DNA of 64,000 nucleotides from Sporohalobacter salinus (GCF_016908635.1 NZ_JAFBEG010000002.1:19725-83724), one strand, 5' to 3'. Numbered from the stretch's first letter, positions 52,794-64,000 are shown. Program-made: numbers and translations. The notes: generated by a model from the sequence alone, not told the origin.

Positions 52794-53228
52794 ATGAAAA
52801 TTGCTTTGGGAAGTGATCATGGGGGGTATGAATTAAAAGAAGAAGTAAAGAGATATTTAGAGGAAGCGGAGATGAATTATAAGGATTTTGGAACTTTTTC
52901 TACGGATTCAGTTGATTATCCAGATATTGCTATTCCAGTAGCCGAAGCTGTGTCAGAAGGTGAGTATGAACGTGGAATTTTAATCTGTGGTACTGGAATT
53001 GGGATGTCGATTACAGCTAATAAATTTAAAGATGTTAGAGCAGCTTTATGTCACGACCTTTTTTCAGCTAAAGCAACTAGAGAACATAATGATTCTAATT
53101 TATTAACAATGGGGGATAGAGTAATAGGAAAACAATTAGCCTTGGAGATAGTTAAAGTCTGGTTAAATACTGAATTTCATGGTGGTAGACATGCTAGGAG
53201 AGTTAATAAGATTAAAGAGGTTGAATAA
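52794..53228 (+). CDS. rpiB: Ribose-5-phosphate isomerase B
   Basis: RpiB interconverts ribose 5-phosphate and ribulose 5-phosphate. The 144-aa protein starts MKIALGSDHGGYELKEEV and has DYPDIAIPVAEAV, LICGTGIGMSITANK, LCHDLFSAKATREHNDSNLL and the C-terminal HGGRHARRVNKI. ATG 52794 gives the canonical N-terminus; GAGGAG lies upstream. The 168 bp between it and upp hold no recognisable gene. Confidence 0.96.
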   Translation: MKIALGSDHGGYELKEEVKRYLEEAEMNYKDFGTFSTDSVDYPDIAIPVAEAVSEGEYERGILICGTGIGMSITANKFKDVRAALCHDLFSAKATREHNDSNLLTMGDRVIGKQLALEIVKVWLNTEFHGGRHARRVNKIKEVE

Positions 53229-53396
53229 GAAAGAAATATTGGAAAAAATTAATTTCAAAATAGCAGAAGTTATAATTATAGTTTAATTGTTAATGTCTTA
53301 GATAATGAAGAGGTTAAAGAAGGAGTAGGCAGAAAACTTTAAAAATAGTAATTAAGCTTTTATTATATCAAAAATAAGTTAAGGGGGAAATAAGTA

Positions 53397-54026
53397 ATGA
53401 GTGAAGTTCATGTTATTGATCATCCATTGATTCAGCATAAGTTGACACACATTCGTGATAAGAATACAGGATCTAAAATGTTTAGGGAACTAGTTGAGGA
53501 AGTTTCTACTTTATTAGCTTATGAGGTTACTCGTGATCTTCCTTTATGTGAAATTGAGATTGAAACTCCAGTAACTGAAACGGATTCTAAAGTTATTTCT
53601 GGTAAAAAATTAGGGATAGTACCTATTTTACGAGCTGGTTTAGGTATGGTAGATGGCATATTAAAATTGATTCCAGCAGCTAAAGTAGGACATGTTGGTC
53701 TTTATAGGGATCCAGATACTTTAGAGCCAGTAGAATATTATTGTAAGATGCCGGCTGATATAGAAAATAGAGAATTACTTGTAGTTGATCCTATGTTGGC
53801 AACTGGTGGTTCAGCTGAAGCCGGAATTCAGTTTGTGAAGGATCGCGGTGGTAAGAATATTAAGTTTGTTTGTTTAATTGCAGCTCCTGAAGGAGTAGAA
53901 AGATTACAAGAAGCACATCCTGATGTAGATATTTATACACCAGCAATAGATGATAGGTTGAATGATCATGCTTATATTATACCGGGCTTAGGTGATGCTG
54001 GTGATAGGCTCTATGGAACCAAATAA
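53397..54026 (+). CDS. upp: Uracil phosphoribosyltransferase
   Basis: Upp salvages uracil to UMP with PRPP. The 209-aa protein has the family start [32 protein letters not shown], the PRPP loop [12 protein letters not shown] and the uracil-binding [16 protein letters not shown] end. GGGGG site before the ATG. Its last codons overlap comEB by 14 bp. Confidence 0.97.
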   Translation: MSEVHVIDHPLIQHKLTHIRDKNTGSKMFRELVEEVSTLLAYEVTRDLPLCEIEIETPVTETDSKVISGKKLGIVPILRAGLGMVDGILKLIPAAKVGHVGLYRDPDTLEPVEYYCKMPADIENRELLVVDPMLATGGSAEAGIQFVKDRGGKNIKFVCLIAAPEGVERLQEAHPDVDIYTPAIDDRLNDHAYIIPGLGDAGDRLYGTK

Positions 54027-54492
54027 TATAGAAGAACCAGATATAGATGGTAGACCAAATTGGAATCAATATTTTATGGAGCTGACTTCCGTGGTAGCTA
54101 AGCGTTCTACTTGTTTACGAAGAGAAGTAGGAGCCTTGCTGGTCAAAGATGGACGAGTATTAGCTACTGGTTATAATGGAGCTCCTAGTGGTTTAAAACA
54201 CTGTAGTGAAACCGGCTGTATTAGAGAAAAGCGGAATGTTCCTTCAGGTCAGCGGCATGAATTATGTCGAGGGTTACATGCTGAACAGAATGCTATTATT
54301 CAGGCAGCTTTACATGGGACTTCTATTGATGGAGCAACTCTTTATTGTACTCATCAACCTTGTGTAGTTTGTGCCAAAATGATAATTAATGCAGGTATTA
54401 ATGAGATAATAATTGGTGGGAACTATCCAGATAAATTATCAGCATCTATGTTAGAAGAAGCTGGGATTGAAGTTAATAAATTTAATGAATAA
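54013..54492 (+). CDS. comEB: dCMP/cytidine deaminase family protein (ComEB-like)
   Basis: A zinc deaminase that converts dCMP to dUMP. The 159-aa protein has the metal and catalytic site GLHAEQNAI (H-A-E) and [13 protein letters not shown] (P-C-x2-C), and SCLRREVG-type [14 protein letters not shown]. The extra cysteines [10 protein letters not shown] are typical of dCMP deaminases of this group. ATG 54013 overlaps the end of upp, suggesting translational coupling. Conserved neighbourhood upp-comEB-tagO. Confidence 0.93.
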   Translation: MEPNNIEEPDIDGRPNWNQYFMELTSVVAKRSTCLRREVGALLVKDGRVLATGYNGAPSGLKHCSETGCIREKRNVPSGQRHELCRGLHAEQNAIIQAALHGTSIDGATLYCTHQPCVVCAKMIINAGINEIIIGGNYPDKLSASMLEEAGIEVNKFNE

Positions 54493-54515
54493 TATAAAAT
54501 GGAAGCTCAATATAG

Positions 54516-54544
54516 TTGACAACTGGATACTTAATTTATAGAAT
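54516..54544 (+). promoter_or_regulatory. Sigma-A promoter of tagO-wecB
   Basis: A perfect TTGACA, 17-nt spacer, TAGAAT, 28-37 bp before the candidate tagO starts. Confidence 0.7.
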
Positions 54545-54571
54545 AGAGAATAGTAGTATTAATTAGAAAGG

Positions 54572-55630
54572 ATGAAAACAGTGATTAATTATATTTGGGC
54601 TTTTTTAATTGCTATAATTCTCACTTATGCTTCAACTCCTATAATCGAAAGAATAGCTCGACGGGTTGGAGCAGTAGATCATCCTAATGCTCGTAGAGTT
54701 AATCAACATTCAGTTGTTAACTTAGGCGGTTTAGCAATTTATGTAGGGGTTATAGCTGCAATTTTATTTACAGTCGGTATTAATTTTAAGATATTAGGTG
54801 TTATAGTTAGTAGCACATTAATGTTAATTATTGGTTTAGTTGATGATTTAAAAGGAATAGCGCCTACTAGTAAATTAATGTGGCAGATTATAGCTAGTTT
54901 ATTACTAATTTCATTTGGAATTAAAATAGAATTTGTTACTAATCCGTTTGGAGGTATGTTTTATTTAGGAGCTTTAAGTATTCCTTTTACTGTCTTTTGG
55001 TTAGTGGCTATTACTAATACCGTTAATTTAATTGATGGTTTGGATGGTTTAGCAGCAGGAGTATCGACAATTGCTGCTTTAACGCTTTTGGTAGTAGCTA
55101 TTCAAGAAACTGAATTGTTAGTAATAGTATTAACTCTTTCTGTAGCTGGATCTTGTTTAGGATTTTTGCAGTATAATTTTAATCCAGCCCAGATATTTAT
55201 GGGTGATACTGGTTCCTTATTTTTGGGGTTTTTATTGGCTTCTATTTCAGTAATTGGAGCTTTAAAGAGTGCAGCGGCAATGACTTTGGTAGTTCCAATT
55301 TTGGCTTTAGGAGTTCCGATTTTTGATACACTTTTTGCTATTATCAGACGTCGTCAGAATGGGCAGCCTCTTTTCGAAGCTGATAAGGGTCATATTCACC
55401 ATCGATTATTAGACTTAGGCTTGAATCATAAGGAAGCGGTAGTAGTAGTTTATTTAATCAGTTTGTCATTGGGATTGATAGCTATTGGCGTTAATGGTGC
55501 TTCAGAGTTTCAGGCTTTTGGAACTTTAGGGATTTTAGTTGTGATTTTATTTTTTGGTTTTCTTAAATTGGAAGTTACAGAATTAGATTTAGATTCTACA
55601 GAAGAGCATTATAAAAATATCAATCAATGA
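54572..55630 (+). CDS. tagO: Undecaprenyl-phosphate GlcNAc-1-phosphate transferase (MraY/WecA/TagO family)
   Basis: This polytopic enzyme starts cell-surface polymers by transferring sugar-1-phosphate to undecaprenyl phosphate. The 352-aa protein has about 10 helices, the Mg-binding GLVDDLKGI and NTVNLIDGLDGLAAG, FMGDTGSLFLGF and the cytoplasmic HIHHRLLDLGL motif of the WecA branch. ATG 54572 overlaps its AGAAAGG; GTG 54581 (spacing 8) is the likelier start. The following wecB supports a UDP-GlcNAc/ManNAc-linked wall polymer. Confidence 0.92.
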   Translation: MKTVINYIWAFLIAIILTYASTPIIERIARRVGAVDHPNARRVNQHSVVNLGGLAIYVGVIAAILFTVGINFKILGVIVSSTLMLIIGLVDDLKGIAPTSKLMWQIIASLLLISFGIKIEFVTNPFGGMFYLGALSIPFTVFWLVAITNTVNLIDGLDGLAAGVSTIAALTLLVVAIQETELLVIVLTLSVAGSCLGFLQYNFNPAQIFMGDTGSLFLGFLLASISVIGALKSAAAMTLVVPILALGVPIFDTLFAIIRRRQNGQPLFEADKGHIHHRLLDLGLNHKEAVVVVYLISLSLGLIAIGVNGASEFQAFGTLGILVVILFFGFLKLEVTELDLDSTEEHYKNINQ

Positions 55631-55643
55631 TAGTTATTTGGTG

Positions 55644-55676
55644 CCGACTGGTTTAATATTAAACTAGTCGGTTTAA
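55644..55676 (+). terminator. Hairpin after tagO
   Basis: A 14-bp stem with one mismatch (CCGACTGGTTTAAT and complement, 55644-55671) followed by TTTAAA, 13 bp after the stop. Probably a partial terminator, since wecB follows at 55742. Confidence 0.65.
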
Positions 55677-55741
55677 ATACATAATTAGTATTAAAGGTAA
55701 TATAATAATTAGTGTATTAGTTGGGAATTTTCTAAGTTGGG

Positions 55742-56881
55742 GTGGTGAAAGGAATTAAGAAAGTAGCTGCTGTATTTGGAACTAGACCGGAAGCAATTAA
55801 GATGGCGCCAGTCATTAAAGAATTAAAGAATAGTAGTGAATTAGAGCTGATGGTAATCATTACTGCTCAACATAGAGAATTATTGGATCAAGTTTTGGAA
55901 TTATTTCAGCTTGAATCTGATTATGATTTAAATATTATGAAAGAAAAACAGAATTTAACCCAAATCACTAGTGAAATTTTAGAAAGATTGAAACCTATTC
56001 TAAAATCAGAGGAATTTGATTTAGTATTAGTTCATGGAGACACTACAACTTCTTTTGCCAGTGCTTTAGCGTCTTTTTATGCTCAGATTCCCGTTGGACA
56101 TGTTGAAGCAGGCTTGAGGACTTATAATAAATATAATCCTTTTCCTGAAGAAATAAATAGACATCTAAATGGAGTTTTGTCTGAACTACATTTTGCTCCA
56201 ACCGAGGAGGCTAAAAGAAATTTATTACAGGAGGGAATTGCTGAAAAGAGAGTATTTGTTACTGGGAATACAGTGATCGATGCTCTATTAGAAATTTTCG
56301 AACCAGATTATGAGTTTAACCAACAGGAGTTAAATAGAATAGATTTCACTAAAAAGAAACTAGTTTTAATAACTGCTCATCGGCGAGAAAATCTTGGACA
56401 GCCTTTGGTTAGCATCTGCCAAGCCGTAAAAGAAATTGCTCTGCGTCAACCAAAGAGTGAAATTATTTTTCCTGTCCATCCTAATCCTAAAGTAAGGGAA
56501 GTAGTCAATCGAATTCTTGCAGATAAACCTAATGTTAATTTAATAAAACCTCTGGATTATAAGTCATTTATTAATTTAATGGCGCGAGTTGATCTTATTT
56601 TGACTGATTCAGGTGGAATTCAGGAAGAAGCTGTTTCGCTGGGAAAACCTGTATTACTTTTGCGCGAAACTACCGAGCGTCCAGAAGCAGTTGAAATTGG
56701 AACTGTAGAATTAGTAGGGGATTCAAAAGAGTTGATTATAGAAAAAAGTTTAAATTTAATGGAGGAAAAGAATAATTGCGAAACTTCCTTTCAGGCTGGG
56801 CTTTATGGTGATGGTAAAGCTGCTATGAAAATAAAAAGGATTTTATTTATGTATTTTAATTTGATGGATGATTATCATTAA
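55742..56881 (+). CDS. wecB: UDP-N-acetylglucosamine 2-epimerase (non-hydrolysing)
   Basis: Interconverts UDP-GlcNAc and UDP-ManNAc for wall polymer synthesis. The 379-aa protein has AVFGTRPEAIKMAPVI, LVHGDTTTSFASAL, VGHVEAGLRTYN, TAHRRENLG and LTDSGGIQEEAVSLGKPVLLLR, all family signatures. GTG at 55742 or 55745; ribosome binding site GGGGTGG is close. A typical neighbour of tagO and of the atp operon in Firmicutes. Confidence 0.95.
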   Translation: MVKGIKKVAAVFGTRPEAIKMAPVIKELKNSSELELMVIITAQHRELLDQVLELFQLESDYDLNIMKEKQNLTQITSEILERLKPILKSEEFDLVLVHGDTTTSFASALASFYAQIPVGHVEAGLRTYNKYNPFPEEINRHLNGVLSELHFAPTEEAKRNLLQEGIAEKRVFVTGNTVIDALLEIFEPDYEFNQQELNRIDFTKKKLVLITAHRRENLGQPLVSICQAVKEIALRQPKSEIIFPVHPNPKVREVVNRILADKPNVNLIKPLDYKSFINLMARVDLILTDSGGIQEEAVSLGKPVLLLRETTERPEAVEIGTVELVGDSKELIIEKSLNLMEEKNNCETSFQAGLYGDGKAAMKIKRILFMYFNLMDDYH

Positions 56882-57097
56882 GTTAATTTGCTTTTGATAT
56901 ATTTTTTTGATATTATAACAGTTAAATCTGTTATTTATTGTTAGCAGATAAAAGTTATTTTAATTGTTATTATGGTTTTATTATCTGGTGGGTTGTAAAG
57001 GTAATTTAGGTGGTCTAGAATATTATTGAATGAAAATTTAAACTTATTTTTTGCAGGAAAATTTGTATTTACATAGAAAATTGTATAGGGACGTTGT

Positions 57098-57126
57098 TTG
57101 ACATGCTATTAAGAAGAATGTTACTA
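57098..57126 (+). promoter_or_regulatory. Candidate promoter of the atp operon; gap 56882-57205
   Basis: A perfect TTGACA with 17-nt spacer to a weak -10 (TTACTA), about 80 bp before atpZ. The rest of the 324-bp gap is AT-rich with no gene recognised. Confidence 0.45.
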
Positions 57127-57205
57127 AAGCTAAGTTTATCCCCTAAAATATAAAAATTAGTAGAGAAGTAAAGAAAGGCTAAAGGAGAATCTATCCTTAC
57201 ATAGA

Positions 57206-57433
57206 ATGTTAAGCAAAAATGATCTTCAACAGATTCTAAAGATGTTAAGTCTTATTACTCAATTAGGACTTATTATGTTAATTTCAGTAGCCATTGGTTT
57301 CTTTATCGGGCATTTTATTGATAATTATCTTCACTTTAATTTTGTTTTTACAGCTATTTTTACTATTATTGGTATAATATCAGGTTTTCTTGGAATATAT
57401 AAACAGATTTATTCTATAATCGATGGGGAGTGA
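57206..57433 (+). CDS. AtpZ/AtpI-family small membrane protein
   Basis: A 75-aa protein with two membrane helices (LISVAIGFFIGHFIDNYL and FTAIFTIIGIISGFLGIYKQI). It heads the ATP synthase operon, where AtpZ-type proteins occur in anaerobes and alkaliphiles and are thought to help ring assembly or Mg2+ supply. Six bases separate it from the next gene. ATG with a weak AAAGGAG site further upstream. Confidence 0.8.
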   Translation: MLSKNDLQQILKMLSLITQLGLIMLISVAIGFFIGHFIDNYLHFNFVFTAIFTIIGIISGFLGIYKQIYSIIDGE

Positions 57434-57438
57434 CCTAG

Positions 57439-57840
57439 TTGCAGAAAGAATTGCAACAGACAGAAATTAATATTAGAAAGAAAACACTTAAAGGTGCAGG
57501 TTTAATAATAATTTTATTGATATCTAGTATGAGAATAGATTTATTATTAGGGTATATATTGGGGACAAGTATTTCAGTATTAATGTTTAGGTTGTTAGCA
57601 ATTACAATTGAGGAAGCAGTAACCAAAGATATTAAAAAGGCACAAGGGTCTGTTTTCGTAAAGTATTTAATTCGTTATTTTATTTGGGGAATAATACTCT
57701 ATACTGCTTTACAGGTAGATCATCTAAATTTTTTAACTACTGTGTTAGGCTTGTTTATGATTAAATTCACAATATTGACTACCACTTTATATAGAGAGGC
57801 TTATAATTACTTAAATAATTTAGTAGAACAAAAGGATTAA
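57439..57840 (+). CDS. atpI: ATP synthase subunit I (AtpI)
   Basis: A 133-aa protein with four predicted helices, matching the ATP synthase protein I family that assists c-ring assembly. The pattern is weakly conserved; location directly before atpB is the main support. TTG start with GGGGAGTG 8 nt upstream, overlapping the end region of the previous gene. Confidence 0.75.
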   Translation: MQKELQQTEINIRKKTLKGAGLIIILLISSMRIDLLLGYILGTSISVLMFRLLAITIEEAVTKDIKKAQGSVFVKYLIRYFIWGIILYTALQVDHLNFLTTVLGLFMIKFTILTTTLYREAYNYLNNLVEQKD

Positions 57841-57859
57841 AGAGGAGGTGAGAGTAAAG

Positions 57860-58507
57860 ATGGGAAGTGGTCCTCAGATAGTCTTTAATTTATTTGGAAT
57901 TCCAGTAACAGATACAGTAATATCTGGCTGGATTATTATTTTAGGAATCTGGTTTTTTGCTGCATCTGCTAGCAAAAAAATTCAGATGGTTCCGAGTGGA
58001 TCTCAAAATGTAGCTGAGTTATATGTAGAAGCTATTTTAGATTTAATTGAAGGAATGATACCTAACCAAGGTAAAAAGTTTCTGCCTTTGATTGGTACTA
58101 TTGGTTTATATATAGGAGTTTCAAATTTATTAAGTGTTGTACCCTTTATACCAATACCAACTGAAGATTTAAATACAACTTTAGGGATAGCATTTCTTGT
58201 TTTTATAGCTACCCATTATTTTGGTATAGAAAAGAAAGGGCTTGATTATATAAAAGGGTTTGCAGAACCATCCATTGTCATGTTACCAATGAATATAGTT
58301 GGTGAATTAGCTAAGCCAATTTCTTTGGGCTTTCGTTTATTTGGGAATATGGTAGGGGGAAGTATCATTGTAGCTATTATTTCTATGTTTGCACCCTGGA
58401 TTATTCCGATACCTCTAAAAGCATGGTTTGACCTATTTGTGGGTGGATTACAGGCCTTCATATTTACTATTTTACCTATTGCTTATATTTCTATTGCTAG
58501 GAATTAA
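57860..58507 (+). CDS. atpB: ATP synthase F0 subunit a
   Basis: The 215-aa stator subunit forms the ion half-channels. The essential Arg of helix 4 is in KPISLGFRLFGNMVGG, and the helix-5 sequence FVGGLQAFIFTILPIAYISIA matches the family. It is shorter than E. coli a (271 aa) but normal for clostridial enzymes. ATG 57860 is preferred, with AGGAGGTGA 10 nt upstream; an in-frame GTG at 57848 lies within that site. Confidence 0.95.
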   Translation: MGSGPQIVFNLFGIPVTDTVISGWIIILGIWFFAASASKKIQMVPSGSQNVAELYVEAILDLIEGMIPNQGKKFLPLIGTIGLYIGVSNLLSVVPFIPIPTEDLNTTLGIAFLVFIATHYFGIEKKGLDYIKGFAEPSIVMLPMNIVGELAKPISLGFRLFGNMVGGSIIVAIISMFAPWIIPIPLKAWFDLFVGGLQAFIFTILPIAYISIARN

Positions 58508-58533
58508 GCAAGGAACTTTTGGTTTTAAATTAA

Positions 58534-58836
<303 letters not shown>

Positions 58837-58878
58837 AAAGAGAGAGTTGAAATATTTAGAGAATTGAAAGAGGACTTA

Positions 58879-58907
58879 GGGAAGAAAAGTGTAATGCTTT
58901 TCTTTCC
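58879..58907 (+). repeat. Inverted repeat between atpE and atpF
   Basis: Arms 58879-58889 and 58897-58907 (GGGAAGAAAAG / CTTTTCTTTCC) pair over 10 of 11 bp with a 7-nt loop, inside a 193-bp gap unusual for this tight operon. It may be a partial terminator or an RNA-stability element raising c-subunit output. Confidence 0.55.
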
Positions 58908-59029
58908 TTACATCTTTTTACTTCTGTAAAATCAAATTGTGAAAGTAATTAATTATTTTCATAAAAAATGTTAAGTTTAGTTCTTATTTAAGTAAAGAAG
59001 CATCTTTCCGGAAGGGGGGACTAGAATTT

Positions 59030-59533
59030 ATGGTTAGTCTTGATTGGGGAATGTTTTGGCAAGTATTAAATTTTCTCATTTTAATGTTCATTTTAGTTAA
59101 ATATCTTTATAATCCAATTACTAATGTATTAGAAAAGCGGTCAAATAAGATAGAAAACTCATTATCTGAAGCGGATAAAAAACGGAAAGAAGCTGAAGAA
59201 TTAAAAGAAAAATATGAAGCAGAATTAGCTAATGCCCGCAAGGAAGCACAAGAAATTAGAAATCAAGCTAAACAGAAAGCTGAAGAAGAAAAAGCTGAGA
59301 TTATTCGTGAGGCTAATGAAGAAGCAAATAGAAAATTGGAAAAAGCTGAAGAAGAAATTGCAAGAACAAAAAGAGAGGCAATGGCCGAAATACGTGATGA
59401 AGTTGCTACTATGTCTGTTTTAATTGCTCAGAAATTAGTTGAAAAGTCCATTGATCAGCAAGTACAACAACAGATAGTAAGCGACTACATTGATGAGTTG
59501 GATAGTGAAAAGATAGGTGAGATTCAATGTTAG
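59030..59533 (+). CDS. atpF: ATP synthase F0 subunit b
   Basis: The 167-aa peripheral-stalk subunit has an N-terminal membrane helix (WQVLNFLILMFILVKYLYNPI) followed by a long, charged right-handed coiled coil rich in Glu, Lys and Ala (about residues 40-130). GAAGGGGG site. Overlaps atpH by 7 bp. Confidence 0.95.
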   Translation: MVSLDWGMFWQVLNFLILMFILVKYLYNPITNVLEKRSNKIENSLSEADKKRKEAEELKEKYEAELANARKEAQEIRNQAKQKAEEEKAEIIREANEEANRKLEKAEEEIARTKREAMAEIRDEVATMSVLIAQKLVEKSIDQQVQQQIVSDYIDELDSEKIGEIQC

Positions 59534-60081
59534 ATAATCAGATAGTAGAAAAGTATAGTCAATCTCTTTTTGAATTGGCCATTGAAAAGAATAATTCTCG
59601 CAATATTCAGCAAGAATTAAATGATGTAGTGGAAACTATTAAAGAACATGAAGATTTAAATGAAGTCATATACCATCCGCGTATTTCGCAACAGGATAAA
59701 AAGGACTTAGTAGAAAAGATTTTTGCTGATGATGTTTCAAAGATTTTACTTAACTTTTTCAAGCTATTAATAGATAAGCGGCGGGAAAGATTTATAGAGC
59801 CGATTGCTGAAAATTATATTGAATTAATGAATCAAGAGAACGAATTATTAGAAGTAGAAGTCAAATCAGCAATTGAATTATCATCTCAAAACAAGGAGCG
59901 ACTTAAAGAAAAGCTAGAGAAATTAACTGAAAAAGAGGTTGATTTACAGATTGAAATTGATTCTAGCTTAATTGGAGGGTTAGTTCTTAAAGTTGGAGAT
60001 AAAGTAGTAGATGGTAGTTTGGCAAAGCATCTTGAGGTTATGAAGAATGACCTTACTAAATTAGAAGTAGGGGTGAATTAG
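59527..60081 (+). CDS. atpH: ATP synthase F1 subunit delta
   Basis: The 184-aa stalk subunit has the N-terminal six-helix domain ([17 protein letters not shown]) and the C-terminal family motif [28 protein letters not shown]. It connects F1 to the b dimer. AAAGATAGGTGAG site inside atpF; ends 4 bp before atpA. Confidence 0.95.
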   Translation: MLDNQIVEKYSQSLFELAIEKNNSRNIQQELNDVVETIKEHEDLNEVIYHPRISQQDKKDLVEKIFADDVSKILLNFFKLLIDKRRERFIEPIAENYIELMNQENELLEVEVKSAIELSSQNKERLKEKLEKLTEKEVDLQIEIDSSLIGGLVLKVGDKVVDGSLAKHLEVMKNDLTKLEVGVN

Positions 60082-60085
60082 TTCT

Positions 60086-61615
60086 ATGAATTTAAAACCG
60101 GAAGAAATTACTTCGATTATTAAAGAACAGATTGAGGGTTATGAAAAAGAATTAGAGACAACAAGTGTCGGAACTGTATTGAATGTGGGTGACGGTATTG
60201 CCCAAATATATGGATTAGAAGATGCCATGGCCGGAGAGTTGCTGAAATTCTCTAGTGGTGTATATGGCATGGCTTTAAACTTAGAAGAAGATAGTATTGG
60301 ATGTGTAATTTTAGGTGATGAAAAAGAAATTGAGGAAGGCGACAGTGTTGAAAGAACTGAAGAACTTGTTAGTGTGCCAGTAGGAGAAGATATGGTTGGT
60401 CGAGTTGTCAATGCTTTAGGACAACCGATTGATGGAAAAGGACCAGTTGAGACCGAAAAAGAGCGTCCAGTTGAAAGTAAAGCTCCAGGAATTATTGAAC
60501 GTACACCTGTTGAGATTCCGCTTCAGACCGGACTAAAAGCTATTGACTCTTTGGTACCCATCGGTCGTGGTCAGCGAGAATTAATTATCGGTGATCGTCA
60601 GACTGGTAAGACTTCAATTGCAATAGATACAATTATTAATCAGAGAGACAAAGATGTAGTCTGTATCTATGTTGCAATTGGACAGAAGGCATCTACAGTA
60701 GCTCAGGTAGTAGATAGATTAGAAGATAACCAAGCAATGGATCATACAATTATTGTTGCTGCTAATGCTAGTGATCCAGCGCCGTTACAGTATATAGCAC
60801 CTTATGCTGGATGTGCTATGGGCGAAGAGTTTATGCACGAGGGTAAGGATGTATTAGTTGTTTATGATGACTTATCCAAACATGCAGTAGCATATCGTGA
60901 GATGTCTTTACTTCTACGCCGTCCACCAGGACGTGAAGCTTACCCAGGAGATGTCTTTTATTTACACTCTCGTCTCTTAGAAAGAGCTGCTAAGTTGAAT
61001 GATGATATGGGTGGTGGTTCTTTAACTGCATTACCTATTATTGAGACTCAAGCAGGTGATGTTTCTGCTTATATTCCGACAAATGTAATTTCTATTACTG
61101 ATGGACAGATATATCTTGAGAGTGAATTATTCCACTCTGGAGTAAGACCAGCGATTAATGTTGGTATTTCTGTTTCACGAGTGGGTGGAGATGCTCAATT
61201 AAGTGCTATGAAGGATGTTGCTGGTACATTACGTTTGGATTTATCTCAGTATCGAGAACTAGAAGCTTTTGCTCAGTTTGGATCTGATCTTGATGAAGCA
61301 ACGCAGCAAAAGTTAGCTAGAGGGGATAGAATAGTTGAAGTATTAAAGCAGCCTGAAAATAGCCCAATGGAAGTAGAAGATCAGGTAATAAGTCTTTATG
61401 CTGTAACTAATGGATATATGGATGACACTCCTATTGATGATGTCGAACGTTTTGAAAAAGAGATGCTAGATTATATTTATAGTAATTATTCTGAAATTCC
61501 AGAAACAATTAAAGAAACTGAAGAACTTGAGGAAGAAATAGAGGAAAAGCTAATTGAAGCTATGAAGAATTTCCAAGAAAGCTTTGTTGCTAGTGAACAG
61601 GATGAAACTGCTTAA
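60086..61615 (+). CDS. atpA: ATP synthase F1 subunit alpha
   Basis: The 509-aa subunit has the N-terminal barrel, Walker [28 protein letters not shown], the Arg-finger region [15 protein letters not shown] and a C-terminal helical bundle. Full length. It carries the non-catalytic nucleotide sites. Start ATG or the nearby upstream codon; GGGGTG site at the end of atpH. Confidence 0.98.
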   Translation: MNLKPEEITSIIKEQIEGYEKELETTSVGTVLNVGDGIAQIYGLEDAMAGELLKFSSGVYGMALNLEEDSIGCVILGDEKEIEEGDSVERTEELVSVPVGEDMVGRVVNALGQPIDGKGPVETEKERPVESKAPGIIERTPVEIPLQTGLKAIDSLVPIGRGQRELIIGDRQTGKTSIAIDTIINQRDKDVVCIYVAIGQKASTVAQVVDRLEDNQAMDHTIIVAANASDPAPLQYIAPYAGCAMGEEFMHEGKDVLVVYDDLSKHAVAYREMSLLLRRPPGREAYPGDVFYLHSRLLERAAKLNDDMGGGSLTALPIIETQAGDVSAYIPTNVISITDGQIYLESELFHSGVRPAINVGISVSRVGGDAQLSAMKDVAGTLRLDLSQYRELEAFAQFGSDLDEATQQKLARGDRIVEVLKQPENSPMEVEDQVISLYAVTNGYMDDTPIDDVERFEKEMLDYIYSNYSEIPETIKETEELEEEIEEKLIEAMKNFQESFVASEQDETA

Positions 61616-61676
61616 ACCGATCTGAATTAGATTTGATCTCCTTTATATGAGCCTTTAAGGAAGTGAGGTGATCGTT

Positions 61677-62552
61677 ATGGAAACTATGCGCGATATTAAA
61701 CGTAAGATTAATAGTGTTGAGAATACTAAAAAGATAACTCGCGCTATGAAGATGGTGGCATCTGCTAAGTTGAAAGGAGCGCAGAATAGAGCTGAATCAG
61801 CAAAACCTTTCTTTAAAAAGACTCGTCAAACTTTAAAGGATGTTACTAATGAGATAACAGAAGATAATTTACATCCGCTCTTAGAACGAAGAGACGAGAT
61901 AGATAGAGTAGGTTATATAGTTATAACTGGTGATCGAGGACTATGTGGTCCTTATAACTCAAATGTTTTAAGACGGATTGAAGAGGATATGGAAGCTGGA
62001 GATGATCTTACCGATAAAGATGATATGGGTATGATTGCTATCGGTAAGAAAGGTAGAAATCATTTTCAGAGAAATGAGTTAGAGATTTTTTCTGAGTATC
62101 TAGATATTGATGATGAGCCGTCGGCTAGACTTGCTCAAAATATTGCCAATGAAGTAAGAGAATATTATGAAGAAGAAGTTTTTGATAAGATTTATCTTGT
62201 TTATACTCAATTTAATAGTGTGATTAATCATGAAGTCAAAAAGATACAGTTATTGCCGGTAGAACCAGATGATATTGAAGAGGAAGGACTTAGTGGAGAT
62301 TATATTTATGAGCCTTCTGCAGGTGAAGTATTGGAAGCTATTTTACCTAAATACTTAAGAAATATAATCTATGGTTCTTTGTTAGAAGCAAAAGCCAGTG
62401 AATTTGCTGCTCGGATGACAGCTATGGATTCAGCTACAGATAATGCTGAAGAAATGATTGATGAGTTAACGTTATCCTTTAACCGAGCAAGACAGGCTGA
62501 AATTACTCAAGAGATTACTGAGATTGCTGCTGGGGCAGAGGCTTTAGATTAA
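61677..62552 (+). CDS. atpG: ATP synthase F1 subunit gamma
   Basis: The 291-aa central shaft subunit begins METMRDIKRKINSVENTKKI, then ITRAMKMVASAKL, the VITGDRGLCGPYN motif and the C-terminal helix ASEFAARMTAMDSATDNAEEM. ATG 61677 has GAGGTGAT 7 nt upstream. Located between alpha and beta as usual. Confidence 0.97.
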   Translation: METMRDIKRKINSVENTKKITRAMKMVASAKLKGAQNRAESAKPFFKKTRQTLKDVTNEITEDNLHPLLERRDEIDRVGYIVITGDRGLCGPYNSNVLRRIEEDMEAGDDLTDKDDMGMIAIGKKGRNHFQRNELEIFSEYLDIDDEPSARLAQNIANEVREYYEEEVFDKIYLVYTQFNSVINHEVKKIQLLPVEPDDIEEEGLSGDYIYEPSAGEVLEAILPKYLRNIIYGSLLEAKASEFAARMTAMDSATDNAEEMIDELTLSFNRARQAEITQEITEIAAGAEALD

Positions 62553-62564
62553 TTGTTCTAATGA

Positions 62565-64000
<1,436 letters not shown>

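Noticed and set aside
53229..53396. Start-less frame ending in EEVKEGVGRKL between rpiB and upp, considered as a decayed gene (for example glyA, which often sits here)
   Set aside because: The fragment is under 30 codons, has no start or ribosome site and does not match the GlyA C-terminus that I know.

Overview
The window is low-GC Firmicutes-type DNA (AGGAGG-like ribosome binding sites, frequent TTG and GTG starts, short intergenic hairpin terminators). The gene content suggests an endospore-forming, obligately anaerobic, probably salt-adapted bacterium of the Halanaerobiales/Halobacteroidaceae kind: ferredoxin-linked 2-oxoacid oxidoreductase, a Na+-type ATP synthase c subunit, a 2-hydroxyacyl-CoA-dehydratase-type activase cluster, and a sporulation locus. 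The lineage is inference; no rRNA is present. No tRNA, rRNA or CRISPR array was seen.

Region 1 (1-7.4 kb) is the unusual part. After the end of a 2-oxoacid:ferredoxin oxidoreductase beta gene and a frameshifted FMN-binding glutamate-synthase-like gene comes an array of very small, mostly membrane-spanning proteins (34-68 aa) on the minus strand, several too short for routine gene calling. Nearly every unit has its own copy of a promoter of the form AC-N17-CATANNNTA, the signature of the mother-cell sporulation factor sigma-K. The array exists as two parallel copies (about 0.8-1.65 kb and 3.87-4.76 kb), each of which seems to have lost a different member. The subtilisin-like protease at 5.3 kb begins with the hydrophobic module that makes up the 34-aa proteins (ADP..xLIxILILQQI), so protease and microproteins probably belong to one spore-associated system.

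Region 2 (7.6-31 kb) holds accessory and housekeeping genes: Na+/Ca2+ antiporter, MBL hydrolase, an ECF-S-like membrane protein, hflX, cheR, a walJ-htrA-rlmH block (synteny as in Bacillus but without walKR), a large FtsA-like ATPase with a repeat tail, a PocR-LytS kinase with a YesN regulator, an M24 peptidase, a complete dipeptide/oligopeptide ABC transporter operon, nadE, an amino acid permease and a phosphoglycerate-mutase-like enzyme.

Region 3 (31-45 kb) has glnA behind a sigma-A promoter and a GlnR/TnrA-like box, a four-gene activase/dehydratase-like cluster, ywiB-argS-pyrG, a secreted protein whose Shine-Dalgarno lies in a 13-bp inverted repeat, fba, a decayed group II intron reverse transcriptase, and a formate/nitrite-type transporter with an operator-like palindrome on its promoter.

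Region 4 (45-64 kb) is the conserved Firmicutes block rho-rpmE-yqhQ-prfA-prmC-tsaC-ywlE-rpiB-upp-comEB-tagO-wecB followed by the ATP synthase operon atpZ-I-B-E-F-H-A-G-D, the last gene cut by the window edge. The c subunit carries the Ilyobacter-type Na+-binding residues, so the enzyme is probably Na+-coupled.
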